A stretch of DNA of 64,000 bases from JADGNF01 sp964582085 (GCA_964582085.1 CAZOPV010000006.1:44983-108982); one strand, 5' to 3'. Counted from the stretch's first letter, positions 43,684 to 53,230 are shown. A program made the numbers and translations. Notes: generated by a model not told the origin, from the sequence alone.

Positions 43684-44838
43684 ATCAAAAGCAAAATTAG
43701 CAACATAGGCTTCTGTAACAAAATCCGAGACAACGTCCTTAACGTCAAAAAAAATAGCCTTGCTCCACTCTACGAAGACCTCAAAGCCGCCGACTGCGTT
43801 GTGTGCAGCGGCGCCGGACGCTCTCTTCACTCACTTAACGCGGCAATGAGTCAAATTGCCCTAGCCCAAGTTGGATGGCGAAACAAAGTAGTCTTAACCC
43901 CAGACGACCCAGGCTTCCCAGGCAAAAACATGTACGACGCCGCACATGACCTAGACCGTCGATACAAAAAAACCCTCTTACTAATGAATTCAGGTAGCGG
44001 CTACTCTGATGAACCTTTAGTGATGGCACAGGACCTAGCCAAATACATAGAGGAAAAGAAAAACAACAAATTCTCCATGGGGCTTCTTACAAGCAACTTG
44101 TCTTCGCCGCTAGCAGAAGTCGCCAGTAAATATGGAAACGTTGTACAAATCAAAGGGCGCGGAAAAATGAAACCCTCCGACGACTACAGTGAAGTAGGCA
44201 TGATGGGCGACATATTCGAACTTGGTACCCTTCAACTCTTGAACATAATGATCGAAGCAATCTTCCGAAACTTGGAAGTTGACGATGTCTTCAAACTCTG
44301 CGAAGAAGAATTCGAAATCATAGGAGACATAATCGACGCCAACGTACAGTCAGAAACATACACAAAGGTAGTTGACGTTCTAGAAAGGCGAACCAACGTT
44401 TACTTGGGAGGCAGAGGAACCGCCAACGAAATCGCCAAAATGACAGGTATACGACTATTCCACATCAAAACCGCTTTAGGTGACAACGTCTTCATGACCC
44501 GAGGAGTAAATACACCTCACCCCAGAGCAGGCGACCTAGAAATACTCATTTCTTACTCAGGAGAAAGCAAACCCGTCCTCATTTGGTGTAACGTACTCAA
44601 AAAATTCAACGGCGTAGTAATGGGAATAACAGGCTGCAAAGATTCAACGCTAGCCAAAACCTCAGACTTACAAATCATTCTGGAAGAACAAACTAAACCC
44701 TACACTCCAAGGAGATTCTACACGCGTGCAGCATACGTCCTAAGTCCATTGCCCGTGAAATTAGCCGAACGCTTAGCACAAAGAGGCTTAAAACTACCAG
44801 AATACATACTTAGCTGGTACCATTCAGTTACGCAATAA
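43684..44838 (+). CDS. Double SIS-domain sugar isomerase-like protein (non-canonical or uncertain start)
   Basis: Two SIS folds are visible, the first with VVCSGAGRSLHSLNAAMSQI and LLLMNSGSGYSDEP, the second with VYLGGRGTANEIAKMTGIR and LEILISYSGESKP. SIS domains isomerise or bind phosphosugars (PHI, GlmS, Pgi/Pmi types). The first ATG/GTG/TTG in frame is GTG 43801, which would cut into the first SIS domain after the strand that should precede SGAG. The frame is open back to TAG 43669-43671 and encodes plausible helix text (IRDNVLNVKKNSLAPLYEDLKAADCV). GGGTG at 43671-43675 lies eight bases before ATC 43684; ATT 43696 is another option. Confidence 0.72.
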   Translation: MKSKISNIGFCNKIRDNVLNVKKNSLAPLYEDLKAADCVVCSGAGRSLHSLNAAMSQIALAQVGWRNKVVLTPDDPGFPGKNMYDAAHDLDRRYKKTLLLMNSGSGYSDEPLVMAQDLAKYIEEKKNNKFSMGLLTSNLSSPLAEVASKYGNVVQIKGRGKMKPSDDYSEVGMMGDIFELGTLQLLNIMIEAIFRNLEVDDVFKLCEEEFEIIGDIIDANVQSETYTKVVDVLERRTNVYLGGRGTANEIAKMTGIRLFHIKTALGDNVFMTRGVNTPHPRAGDLEILISYSGESKPVLIWCNVLKKFNGVVMGITGCKDSTLAKTSDLQIILEEQTKPYTPRRFYTRAAYVLSPLPVKLAERLAQRGLKLPEYILSWYHSVTQ

Positions 44839-44945
44839 ACTTCTCTCAATATTATTTGGGTTACAGCTACAAAAACCTCAAAGTGCACCTTATAACATAG
44901 TAACTTTCAGTTTTTTTGAGAAACTTGTCCAAAAAAGAGAGAAAA

Positions 44946-45224
44946 TTAAAGCTTTACAAGCCAACTGCAAAATTGTTCTTCGCTAAGACCAACACCCAAA
45001 GCGCAGTCTAACCGCTTCGACACTTTCCCATTTTCAAAAAAGATAACCGAAGGAACAGCCAAGATATTGTACTCTTCCCAAAGAGGGTTATCGTAGTCAT
45101 CCATGCTAATACTCATAAACGTTGCAGAATTAACTTGCTGAGCGTAATTATAGAACACAGGCAGAAATCGGCGACAAAATGGGTAATACGATTCATAAAA
45201 CAACGCAATAACTTTACTATGCAT
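44946..45224 (-). CDS. Thioredoxin-like protein with single active-site Cys
   Basis: A 92-residue thioredoxin fold: KVIALFYESYYPFCRRFLPVF, FMSISMDDYDNPLWEEYNILAVPSVIFFENGKV with the cis-Pro of the family. The active-site position reads YPFC instead of CxxC, so only the second Cys remains and classic dithiol exchange is unlikely. It may bind a partner or act in monothiol chemistry. Single gene on the minus strand. Confidence 0.75.
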   Translation of the reverse strand: MHSKVIALFYESYYPFCRRFLPVFYNYAQQVNSATFMSISMDDYDNPLWEEYNILAVPSVIFFENGKVSKRLDCALGVGLSEEQFCSWLVKL

Positions 45225-45443
45225 TTTAAGGTAGCTTGCACACTCTTCTTCATTACTAGCTTCGATTATATCGGTTCAACTGAAGACTTTAGCGCAAAAC
45301 AAGTAATTTTCCTGCTAATGAAACTATAGAAACCAGACAACCTCTTTTTGCTGAGAACCACTACAGAAATATCCCGCATATATTCGTCTCAACACTTATC
45401 TGCACCAAAAACTTAACTTTACCCACTCAACAAGAGTGGTTAA

Positions 45444-45785
45444 ATGACTCAGCAGCATAAAAGAATTCGGCGTGAAAAGAAAACAATAGATGCCATGGTG
45501 CACATTTACTGCAAGAACCACCATGATACCCATGGCGAAATCTGCACCGAATGCGCAGACTTCCTAGCTTACGCGTTTATGCGTCTAGATAAATGTCCTT
45601 TCCAAGAAAAGAAAAGCACCTGCGGAAAATGCACAATACACTGCTACCGCCCTGACATGAAAGAAAAGGTAAAAAAAGTCATGCGGTACTCAGGACCAAG
45701 AATGATAATCCACCATCCCATTCTAGCACTGCATCACGTTTGGGACGGCAGAACAAAACCACCAACCCTAAAAAAACCACCATAA
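45444..45785 (+). CDS. Nitrous oxide-stimulated promoter family protein (YgbA-like)
   Basis: A 113-residue protein with the family's Cys/His pattern: MVHIYCKNHHDTHGEICTECADFLAYA, DKCPFQEKKSTCGKCTIHCYRPDM, GPRMIIHHPILAL. The Cys and His residues may bind a metal or cluster. The family name comes from a bacterial gene induced under nitrogen-oxide conditions; biochemical function is unclear. It stands alone and ends 15 bases before the convergent ABC permease. Confidence 0.85.
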   Translation: MTQQHKRIRREKKTIDAMVHIYCKNHHDTHGEICTECADFLAYAFMRLDKCPFQEKKSTCGKCTIHCYRPDMKEKVKKVMRYSGPRMIIHHPILALHHVWDGRTKPPTLKKPP

Positions 45786-45800
45786 ACTCTATCTTTCGCC

Positions 45801-47489
45801 TTACGCTTCACTTTTCAACAAAAATTCTTTAGCGTTTCCAAGCGCTAGACGATAAAACACCCCTGTTAGGACAGCGCTTATTACTGCACTCAAAACAATA
45901 GCCATGGGGAGGTTCAGAAACAACCCTGCCTGTATCCCTGTAAACTCCACGATTACATAGGGCAATAGCGGTGCAAGAACAGCCAACCCCACACCCCCAC
46001 ACACAAGCATGTTGATTAGACTCCACTCACTTCGTATCATTCGTGGTCTAGGCACCTCTGTGAAGTCAGCGCCTTTTATGCCATTTGCTAAAGACAACAA
46101 ACCTACAGGAACCGCTAAGAAGACCGCTTCCAAAATAAACGTCACCGCCACGTTGAGCGAAGGTTGGTAAATCAGAAAACCAACTGCCCCGGTGAGAGGC
46201 AAAACAGCAAGAGATAAGAAAAGGAGAAAAGCGTATTTGCTTTTCACGAAGTTTTTAGCTGAAATAGGCGACGCGTAGATCCTCCAAATGTTTTGCCCTT
46301 CTTCACCCGTCATGAAATTTCCCATACTCATGGCCATTATGGCAACTGGAAAAACTGTTGTAAGAGCAAACATGAACAGAGGCAACTCCGTTGGAATGGA
46401 TGTTGACCTCGCCGCGTTGAATGTGGACATTATGGGTATGAGAAGAAAAACTATAGGCACGATAAACGTTCCAATTAATTCCCGCCGGCGGGTGAACGCT
46501 TTGAAATCCTTCCGAATTAAAGCTGATTCAACAGTGGAAAACCCCAATCTACCTAAAACTCCTGTTTTGGGCACATACACGCCGCGTGAAATGGTTATCG
46601 CTGGAGGTTCATAGAGTCCAAATCGGCTATTCAAGGCTGTTCCTAGGAGGAATAAACTCGCCATAAAAAGGACAGACAAAACAAAAAATATAACACCCTG
46701 AACAATAAAACCACCAGCTAAGAAAAACAGCGTTACCCCAAACCAAACGTACGGAACAACCCATATGGCACTTTGCATTGACGCTACTGCTTCGACAAAG
46801 TAGAGAGCGTTTGCTCCCGAAGTTATGTAAAAGTAAATGACGTAAAAAACCACGAAGAACGCGATTGATCCCACAAAGCGCACCCAAACCGCCCCGCGCC
46901 CTGTTGACTTGTAAACTGCTCCCACAAACCTAACTTGCAAGATCCGTACAACCTCTGTGGTAGCGCTGGCAGCGAAGGCTGCGCCCAACATAGCAAAAAC
47001 TGAACCAATGGCAAAAACGGTTTGCCCAACAAGAAAAGAAAACGGCAAAATTGCAGCCGCAATAAATGAGACCGCCAGCACAGGAAAACCCAACATCTCC
47101 GCTAAAATCGAAGCTAAAGTGTGTTCTTGCCAAGTTACAGGTAGCCAATAAGGAACTTGGCGAGCGAATTTTATGCCGCTACGTTGAATCTGCATAAGCA
47201 TGGTGAAAATTATACTAAAAATCAAAACCAGTGTGGGCAAAGAAAAAAGCAGACTCTGAAAACCCTGCGCAACTAACACTCGCAGAGCCGCGTCTGCCAC
47301 AAATGCATTGCTGAAAAAATACGCTGCCAACAGACCTATAATCAATCCAGCCAATATTAATGCAATATTCAGCACATAACCAAAAACGCGACTTCTTTTT
47401 ACGTTGTACTTTATCAGCCGCTGACCCCGAAGAAGCCTACTTGACTTCCTTTCAACCCTCACAAGTTGAACCACTTTTTTCCAGTTCAT
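45801..47489 (-). CDS. ABC transporter permease (about 12 hydrophobic segments)
   Basis: A 562-residue integral membrane protein beginning MNWKKVVQLVRVERKSSRLL, with about a dozen membrane segments in two halves separated by a cytoplasmic loop (about 300-345, SALIRKDFKAFTRRRELIG). This layout matches ABC-2-type exporters. Its ATG overlaps the ATPase gene stop by four bases, so the two form one transporter. Substrate unknown; lipids, peptides or drugs are usual for the class. Confidence 0.85.
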   Translation of the reverse strand: MNWKKVVQLVRVERKSSRLLRGQRLIKYNVKRSRVFGYVLNIALILAGLIIGLLAAYFFSNAFVADAALRVLVAQGFQSLLFSLPTLVLIFSIIFTMLMQIQRSGIKFARQVPYWLPVTWQEHTLASILAEMLGFPVLAVSFIAAAILPFSFLVGQTVFAIGSVFAMLGAAFAASATTEVVRILQVRFVGAVYKSTGRGAVWVRFVGSIAFFVVFYVIYFYITSGANALYFVEAVASMQSAIWVVPYVWFGVTLFFLAGGFIVQGVIFFVLSVLFMASLFLLGTALNSRFGLYEPPAITISRGVYVPKTGVLGRLGFSTVESALIRKDFKAFTRRRELIGTFIVPIVFLLIPIMSTFNAARSTSIPTELPLFMFALTTVFPVAIMAMSMGNFMTGEEGQNIWRIYASPISAKNFVKSKYAFLLFLSLAVLPLTGAVGFLIYQPSLNVAVTFILEAVFLAVPVGLLSLANGIKGADFTEVPRPRMIRSEWSLINMLVCGGVGLAVLAPLLPYVIVEFTGIQAGLFLNLPMAIVLSAVISAVLTGVFYRLALGNAKEFLLKSEA

Positions 47490-48265
47490 TTAACGAGTTC
47501 CTCGACTACAGCTTTAACATCACCTGTCCCAGTTAACTTTAAAAATATATCCTCCAAACCTGAACCGGGCAGTTTTGCCATATTCCGCAGTTCTTCCATG
47601 TTGCCCAAAGCTAAAAGGTTGCCTTGGTACATAATGCCTATCCGATCACAAACGGCCTGAGCTATCTCCAAGATGTGTGTTGACATTATGGTAGTTACGC
47701 CTTGCTCCTTCAGTTTGTAGAGAAAATCTTTCACGATTCGAGCAGAACGAGGATCTAAACCATTTAACGGCTCATCTAAAACGAGAAGCTTAGGTCTATG
47801 CAAAAAAGCCGAAATTAAAGCGATTTTCTGCTTCATGCCCTCTGAGTAGCTGCTTATAATATCGACTTCTCTGCCGTCGAGCTGAAGCGCCTTCAAATAC
47901 TCATTAATGCGCGTCTGCTTCTCCACTGCGGACATGCCATAGATGTCCTCAATGAAATCTAGAAATTCAATGCCCGTCAAAAACTCGTACAGACGAGGCG
48001 ACTCAGGTGTATAACCTATTAGGTTTTTCACGGCCCCAGGATCTTTTTTTACGTTTAAACCGAGAACATGAACTGAACCTGAGTCTGGCTGAACTAATCC
48101 AAGCAGCATCTTTAAAGTGGTTGATTTTCCTGAACCGTTAGGTCCCAACAAACCAAAGATTTCGCCTGTTTTTATGGTTAAATTTAAGTTATTTACAGCT
48201 ACAAGTCCGCTGTATTTTTTCTGGACGTTTATTAACTCAACTGCGTATGTGTAGTTCTGACTCAT
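47486..48265 (-). CDS. ABC transporter ATP-binding protein
   Basis: A 259-residue ATPase: Walker A GLLGPNGSGKSTTLKML (about 38-54), the Q-loop region GYTPESPRLYE, a signature SYSEGMKQKIALISAF, Walker B LLVLDEPLNGLDP and switch His in STHILEIAQAV. The signature has SEGM in place of SGGQ, common among ABC-2 exporters of the CcmA/NatA type. Partner of the permease at 45801-47489; a palindromic TATA box lies upstream. Confidence 0.94.
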   Translation of the reverse strand: MSQNYTYAVELINVQKKYSGLVAVNNLNLTIKTGEIFGLLGPNGSGKSTTLKMLLGLVQPDSGSVHVLGLNVKKDPGAVKNLIGYTPESPRLYEFLTGIEFLDFIEDIYGMSAVEKQTRINEYLKALQLDGREVDIISSYSEGMKQKIALISAFLHRPKLLVLDEPLNGLDPRSARIVKDFLYKLKEQGVTTIMSTHILEIAQAVCDRIGIMYQGNLLALGNMEELRNMAKLPGSGLEDIFLKLTGTGDVKAVVEELVK

Positions 48266-48295
48266 TTGTGGGACCCAACCTCAATTGGCTTTGAG

Positions 48296-48309
48296 AACTA
48301 TATATAGTT
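48296..48309 (-). promoter_or_regulatory. Palindromic TATA box of ABC exporter operon
   Basis: AACTATATATAGTT is a perfect 14-bp palindrome about 37 bases upstream of ATG 48265. It serves as a TATA element, and the symmetry could also accommodate a dimeric repressor. Confidence 0.55.
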
Positions 48310-48370
48310 ATTGAATTACTGTTAATCGTTATTGGCTGTTATTGCAAGCTGTTGACTAAAAACTGCTTAT

Positions 48371-48796
48371 TCAAACTTGTTTCTTTACTACTCTGTCAAG
48401 CGCCTCATTAACAAGTGCGTCAGCTCTCTGAATGTATCTATCCGTTCGAGGAACATTCAAAAATCTAACTTCCTTAAAGTGCAAACGCAACTCCTGAATT
48501 TTGTTCCATAACTTTCGTAATTCCACATTTTTAACACGGTATTCTCCGTTAAGATGTTTAGCGACGAGTTCACTGTCTAAATAGCAATGCACCTCTTCCG
48601 TTCCAATGCTGGCGACAGTTTCTAACGCAGCAATCAAGGCTTCATATTCTGCCTGATTGTTTGTGCGGTTACCAAGAAAATGCGCTGTGGCCTTCAAGAT
48701 TTGACCTTTTTCAGTTAAAATCAAAAACGCAGCTGCTGCAAGACCAGGATTGCCACGAGATCCACCATCTGAGTAAACCATTAAGCGTTTGTACAA
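48371..48796 (-). CDS. rnhA: Ribonuclease HI-type protein
   Basis: A 141-residue archaeal RNase HI that cleaves RNA in RNA:DNA hybrids. Catalytic acidic residues are in place: Asp in VYSDGGSRGNPG (about 9), Glu in NNQAEYEALIAAL (about 50), Asp in VHCYLDSELVAKHLNG (about 73) and the late Asp in QRADALVNEALD. No extra hybrid-binding domain is fused. It lies 105 bases downstream of the ABC promoter region on the same strand but reads as a separate unit. Confidence 0.93.
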   Translation of the reverse strand: MYKRLMVYSDGGSRGNPGLAAAAFLILTEKGQILKATAHFLGNRTNNQAEYEALIAALETVASIGTEEVHCYLDSELVAKHLNGEYRVKNVELRKLWNKIQELRLHFKEVRFLNVPRTDRYIQRADALVNEALDRVVKKQV

Positions 48797-48913
48797 GAGT
48801 CTTAACCTTACTGTTCTAGTTTATCTTTCGAATTTAAACTAACTACGCTTCTATAAGACACATACTTTACAATAAGAGCGTTTCCAAAAGCCGAAGAATG
48901 TAATTAGGCACAC

Positions 48914-49138
48914 CTACTTCTGGCTCCAAACACTCTTTAATTTAAGAACAAAACCTTCTTCATCCGTCAATAGCGCACTTTTCACTTCTTTCCATGTAGT
49001 AGGGCAATTTTTGTACTCCACGCCAACTATAGCGTGTATAATTTGGTCGATTTGTTTTCTATTTTCCTTAGTTACTGTAATGCCTGCCCTATCAAAAATA
49101 GGTTTCAAATGTCTAAAGTAACAAGTCAACACTACCAC
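48914..49138 (-). CDS. Small conserved archaeal protein (hypothetical)
   Basis: A 74-residue protein with a helical text VVLTCYFRHLKPIFDRAGI, TKENRKQIDQIIHAIVGVEYKNCPTTWKEV. I have the impression of a widely conserved short archaeal protein of unknown role, but cannot name the family. Start taken at GTG 49138. Two Cys are present. It is divergent from the aldolase gene. Confidence 0.7.
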   Translation of the reverse strand: MVVLTCYFRHLKPIFDRAGITVTKENRKQIDQIIHAIVGVEYKNCPTTWKEVKSALLTDEEGFVLKLKSVWSQK

Positions 49139-49227
49139 TCACAAAGACTAGTGACTGCAACAGCAAATGTAAGCCTTACGCATATCCACTTCCACCCCAG
49201 AACAGGCGCAGTTCTACTAATTCAGAA

Positions 49228-49238
49228 AATTTAAATAG
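49228..49238 (+). promoter_or_regulatory. TATA box of aldolase gene
   Basis: AATTTAAATAG lies about 50 bases upstream of GTG 49280, giving initiation near 49259 and a leader of about 20 bases. Confidence 0.5.
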
Positions 49239-49279
49239 TGTGAGCCTTCGAATAGTCCCCAGAATCAAATATTAAAGAA

Positions 49280-50209
49280 GTGAACCCGTTGCTTGTAACA
49301 AATAAAGATTTAATGGTTCCTGCAAGAAAAAACGGCTACGCTATACCTGCCCTCAACGTCCAAAACCTTGAAAGCTTAACAGCAGTCACCGAGGCAGCGA
49401 TGGAAGAAAAATCTCCTGTAATTGTGCAAATCACACCCAGCGTCATCAAATACGCCGGCTTAGCCTACATTGTAGGTCTAGCCAAAGCTGCAGCGCAACT
49501 ATCGCCAGTACCCATCGCGGTGCACCTCGACCACGGAGAAAACTTTGAAATCGCTTCAACCTGCGTTGGAGTAGGCTTTAGCAGCGTCATGATTGACGGC
49601 TCATTCCTCAAATTCGAAGAAAACATAGCCTTAACCAAACGAGTCGTTGATATAGCTCACCCCCGCGGCGTTTCTGTTGAAGCCGAACTGGGCAAACTAG
49701 CAGGTGTTGAAGAACGTAGCGTAGAGGAAAAAGACGCCATTTTAACTGACCCCGACAGCGCCAAAGAATTTGTAGAAAAAACAGGTGTAGACACCTTAGC
49801 AGTAGCCATAGGCACCTCTCATGGAGCATACAAATTCAAAAGCGAAGCCAAACTAGACCTAGACCGTCTTAAAAGCATCAGCGAGAAGGTCACCATACCA
49901 CTCGTTTTGCACGGTGCATCCAGCGTGCCCCCGTGGCTTGTGGAGAAAGCCACCAAATACGGTGCAACCCTTAGCGGAGCAAAAGGCATACCTGAAGACC
50001 AATACAAAGAAGCTATCGCGCTAGGCATTGCAAAAATCAACATTGACACAGACCTGCGTTTAGCATTCACCGCAACAGTACGCGAAGTTCTCGCGAACTC
50101 GCCAAAAGAATTTGATCCACGCAAGATTCTTGGACCAGCTAAAGAAGCCATGAAACAAGTCGCAAAGAGCAAAATGCAGCTCTTCGGCAGCTCAGGAAAA
50201 GCACAATAA
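49280..50209 (+). CDS. Class II (zinc) fructose-bisphosphate aldolase family protein
   Basis: A 309-residue class II aldolase that splits or forms fructose 1,6-bisphosphate or a related ketose bisphosphate. Zinc-site motifs are present: VPIAVHLDHGENFE (catalytic Asp and His), EAELGKLAG, AIGTSHGAYKF and LVLHGASSVPP, with a phosphate-binding INIDTDLR near the end. Most archaea use class I or bifunctional FBP aldolase/phosphatase, so this looks bacterial-like. GTG 49280 is the start. Tagatose-bisphosphate use cannot be excluded. Confidence 0.92.
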   Translation: MNPLLVTNKDLMVPARKNGYAIPALNVQNLESLTAVTEAAMEEKSPVIVQITPSVIKYAGLAYIVGLAKAAAQLSPVPIAVHLDHGENFEIASTCVGVGFSSVMIDGSFLKFEENIALTKRVVDIAHPRGVSVEAELGKLAGVEERSVEEKDAILTDPDSAKEFVEKTGVDTLAVAIGTSHGAYKFKSEAKLDLDRLKSISEKVTIPLVLHGASSVPPWLVEKATKYGATLSGAKGIPEDQYKEAIALGIAKINIDTDLRLAFTATVREVLANSPKEFDPRKILGPAKEAMKQVAKSKMQLFGSSGKAQ

Positions 50210-50218
50210 ACAAGCAAC

Positions 50219-50239
50219 AGTCGGTGTTTTCAACCGACT
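50219..50239. terminator. Hairpin between convergent aldolase and phosphoglycerate mutase genes
   Basis: AGTCGGT and ACCGACT form a perfect seven-base-pair stem around a seven-base loop in the 38-base gap between two convergent stops. It is placed to work as a bidirectional 3'-end structure. Confidence 0.55.
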
Positions 50240-50247
50240 CCCAAATT

Positions 50248-51531
50248 TTAAATGCGTTGCTTGACAAGTTTCATAAGCTTAGGCATAAGTTCATACCCAC
50301 GCTCCAATATGCCCAAGCTGCCTTTTTGACAACTTTTCTCAGAAAACTTTGAAACATTCTCATCTTCCACAGCACCACCTGAAATTAACAGCGGTACAGG
50401 TGTGTCACTATGCACTTTTAAAGCACAAGGCGTCGCGTGATCTGATGTGACGCAGAAAATCGTTTCTTTAAGGTCTATCTGAGGCAACAGATTTCCAAAA
50501 AAGTGTGTGTCAATAGCTGATATAATGGCTGTCTTGAGATGGCAGTTCCCATCATGCCCAGGCTCATCAGGGCCTTTCAAGTGGATGTAGACGCAGTCAT
50601 GTGTCTGTAGCGTTTCCAATAGCCTGCTGACTCTGATTTCGCAGTCTTTTTTCAAGTCACCTGTAGGAGGTGGAAGCAAGGAGGCCTCCATTCCCGCAAG
50701 TTTAGCTATGCCTCTTTCAGCATGCATATCAGCCAGCGCAGCAAAGGTGACACCGTATTTTTCGTTAATGTTGAAAAACTTTGGCAACTGATTTCCTGCA
50801 TCTCGGGAAAGCACAACGTTGCCTTTAAGTTTGCCTTCTTTGGCGCGTTTCACGTTTACCGGGTGGTTATCCCACAATTCATGACTTTTATTGGTAAATT
50901 CGTTAACCAAATCCGCGCTTACCTGCGCTTCCTCAGAGTTGTCTAGAGGTTCACAGGTTTTCAGAACCATTTTCACATTTGTTTCTGCTACACCCACACC
51001 GTTAACTATCGTGTACGCAGGATCAGTATTGTTTATTTTACTTGAGAGGAGCCTGTTTTTGTGTTTTATAACCAAAACTGCACGGTGACCCAGAGTTGGC
51101 TTGAATTCAAACGCAGCAGGATGCGACGTCAGTTTAACTTCCTCGTTAGCAGCCTTACTTAACTCTAAAGCTTCTTCCGTGCTGAGTGAACGTGCAACGC
51201 GGCGGTCAAGAATTTTTTTATTTTCTCCTAAAGTTGCAAAGTTACACCGCAAGGCTAAATCGCCATTCTTCATGTCAATTCCTGCCCCTACAGCTTCGAT
51301 GACGCCGCGGCCAGGGCTAAATTTAAACGGGTCAAACCCCAAAAGAGAAATTACGGCTGCATCACTTTCAGGGGCAACCCCCTTTTTTACGGTGTATAGC
51401 AAACCTGTTTTTCCTTTTTTGGCAAGCTTATTCATGTTCGGCGTCTCCGCTGCTTCCAAAGGAGTTTTGTTGCTTAACTCTTTAATTGGCAAGTCACCCA
51501 TGCCGTCGATAACTATGTAGAGTAGCTTCAA
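50248..51531 (-). CDS. apgM: 2,3-bisphosphoglycerate-independent phosphoglycerate mutase (archaeal type)
   Basis: A 427-residue alkaline-phosphatase-superfamily enzyme that interconverts 3- and 2-phosphoglycerate. Visible motifs: LLYIVIDGMGDLP (metal Asp), APESDAAVISLLG (nucleophilic Ser), HLKGPDEPGHDGN and CVTSDHATPCALKVHSD (metal ligands). The length and text are of the archaeal ApgM family. Converges with the aldolase gene, so lower glycolysis/gluconeogenesis genes cluster here. Confidence 0.95.
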   Translation of the reverse strand: MKLLYIVIDGMGDLPIKELSNKTPLEAAETPNMNKLAKKGKTGLLYTVKKGVAPESDAAVISLLGFDPFKFSPGRGVIEAVGAGIDMKNGDLALRCNFATLGENKKILDRRVARSLSTEEALELSKAANEEVKLTSHPAAFEFKPTLGHRAVLVIKHKNRLLSSKINNTDPAYTIVNGVGVAETNVKMVLKTCEPLDNSEEAQVSADLVNEFTNKSHELWDNHPVNVKRAKEGKLKGNVVLSRDAGNQLPKFFNINEKYGVTFAALADMHAERGIAKLAGMEASLLPPPTGDLKKDCEIRVSRLLETLQTHDCVYIHLKGPDEPGHDGNCHLKTAIISAIDTHFFGNLLPQIDLKETIFCVTSDHATPCALKVHSDTPVPLLISGGAVEDENVSKFSEKSCQKGSLGILERGYELMPKLMKLVKQRI

Positions 51532-51654
51532 GGCGGAAGTTGTCCTCCAATAGGCTTGGAGAGCCTAATGCTCGTTTATAATATATTTCTTTTTTGCACC
51601 AGAGTGTTTTCCATATTAAAATTTTAATAATTTTTAAAGGCACGCTTAGTACTA

Positions 51655-53088
51655 CTACATGCTTGCGGCAAAGCCGCTGAAAACTTCTTTTATTGACCGA
51701 ATAAGCGGGTATCTTATTTCAACGGGTTCTTGGAGCTGTTTGAGGCGGGCTACGCGGAAGTAAATTGGTGGATGCCCATCCAAACTTATCCACTCCTGTA
51801 AACGGAAAGTGGGTGTGCGCTCGAACAAAAGTCTTTGAAAACCAATTTTCTCCAAAGCTTCAGCTAGAACTTTAGGTTTACCCACAACTATAGCAGAGAC
51901 TAAGTCTGCTCGGGCTTCAAAGAACTTGGCAATAAAGAAAATCAACGTCATCACTGCCCAAAAATACGCTATAAACAAAAAAGAAGAAAAAATCACAGGT
52001 AGCAACGCAAACAGCACATAAAACCTAAACAGAAACTCTGCACTAGTTAATCCGAAAAGAATAAGCGGGTCGCGCCCTTTGAGATGCCCAAACTCGTGCC
52101 CTAGAACACTAGTTATCTCGTCTTCTTCGAGTTGAACAAGCAATCCTGTAGTGATTAACACAACGCCACGGCTAGGACTGGGACCCGACGCTGCGGCATT
52201 GGGCACCATAGTGTTGGACACCACAATTTGCGGTACTTGGTATCCAAATTTGTCAGCTACATTCTTTACAAGCTCATACACGTTAATTTTTTTAGCTACC
52301 AAATTTTCTTCTATGCAAGGAACATTATATTTTGTAAAAACTTTCTGCGCTTCATTGCAGTCAATTACACCCTTTTTTACTATTATTTTTTGATAGACTT
52401 CTTCTTTTACGATTGCAAGCTGCTCGGGAGCTGTTTGCTTAAGTTCTTCAAGTGTTCCAATAGGTAAATGGTACTCCAAGATGTGAATGTAAGGGTTTTC
52501 TTTAGTGATCGTCCAATCGCTTTTACGCGCAATTATTTTTCTTGAATAAAAAACTACCAGCAACTGAACTAATATCAGTGTAATAGGTGCAATCCAAAAC
52601 CATTGAGGCGCAAGAGTGTAAACTGTAAGAAATAAGCCCATACCTAAAACTATGAAAATAAAGGACAGTAAAATTTGGGTTTCAAGTAATATTCGGTTGA
52701 AATTTTTATCTTGTACCTTAACTTTTTCTGGGACTATGTCTGCGCCTTCTTGCCACGCGAAATACCATGTGGCTTTACGAGCTCTCTCCTCAAACATCTG
52801 AGTTGCGATAACAACATCTTGTCTTGCCTCGTCCACCATCTGTTGTGAAACATGTTGATTGAGCGGCGATATTTTTATGGTGATCGTTTTTGCGCATATA
52901 ATTTCAACTTGCAGCAGTTGTTCCCTTTTGGCATCAATTACGAAATACGATAACTTAACATGGTTTTCTGTAACCTCTTTTACAGGGTTTGAGAAACGTT
53001 GTTTTTGAGGAGTTAAAAATTGCCTATAAATAAAGTCCACTAACTTTTCAAAATAACTCGCAGGAACTTCAGTGTCAATTTCGAACAT
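51655..53088 (-). CDS. M48-family membrane zinc metalloprotease
   Basis: A protein of about 477 residues. The N-terminal part (about 1-135) is a distinct cytoplasmic-looking domain, followed by two membrane helices (about 140-185) and a linker. The M48 domain then begins near VPQIVVSNTMVPNAAASGPSPSRG, carries the zinc motif GHEFGHLKGRD with third ligand Glu in FFEARADLVSA, and has two more hydrophobic segments between. M48 proteases act in membrane-protein quality control (HtpX-like). ATG 53088 follows CTGGAGAA and is preferred over ATG 53106. The N-terminal extension is longer than in HtpX. Confidence 0.87.
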   Translation of the reverse strand: MFEIDTEVPASYFEKLVDFIYRQFLTPQKQRFSNPVKEVTENHVKLSYFVIDAKREQLLQVEIICAKTITIKISPLNQHVSQQMVDEARQDVVIATQMFEERARKATWYFAWQEGADIVPEKVKVQDKNFNRILLETQILLSFIFIVLGMGLFLTVYTLAPQWFWIAPITLILVQLLVVFYSRKIIARKSDWTITKENPYIHILEYHLPIGTLEELKQTAPEQLAIVKEEVYQKIIVKKGVIDCNEAQKVFTKYNVPCIEENLVAKKINVYELVKNVADKFGYQVPQIVVSNTMVPNAAASGPSPSRGVVLITTGLLVQLEEDEITSVLGHEFGHLKGRDPLILFGLTSAEFLFRFYVLFALLPVIFSSFLFIAYFWAVMTLIFFIAKFFEARADLVSAIVVGKPKVLAEALEKIGFQRLLFERTPTFRLQEWISLDGHPPIYFRVARLKQLQEPVEIRYPLIRSIKEVFSGFAASM

Positions 53089-53230
53089 GTATTCTCCAGA
53101 ATTCATCGCTCAAACCATGAAATTTTTTGTAACTCCAAGAATTGTTATTTTTAGCGCCTTCTGATTTTTTGTCTCAAAGCTTTTGTATCACTGTAACAGC
53201 TTTCCCTGATACTAATTACTTATAGACAAT

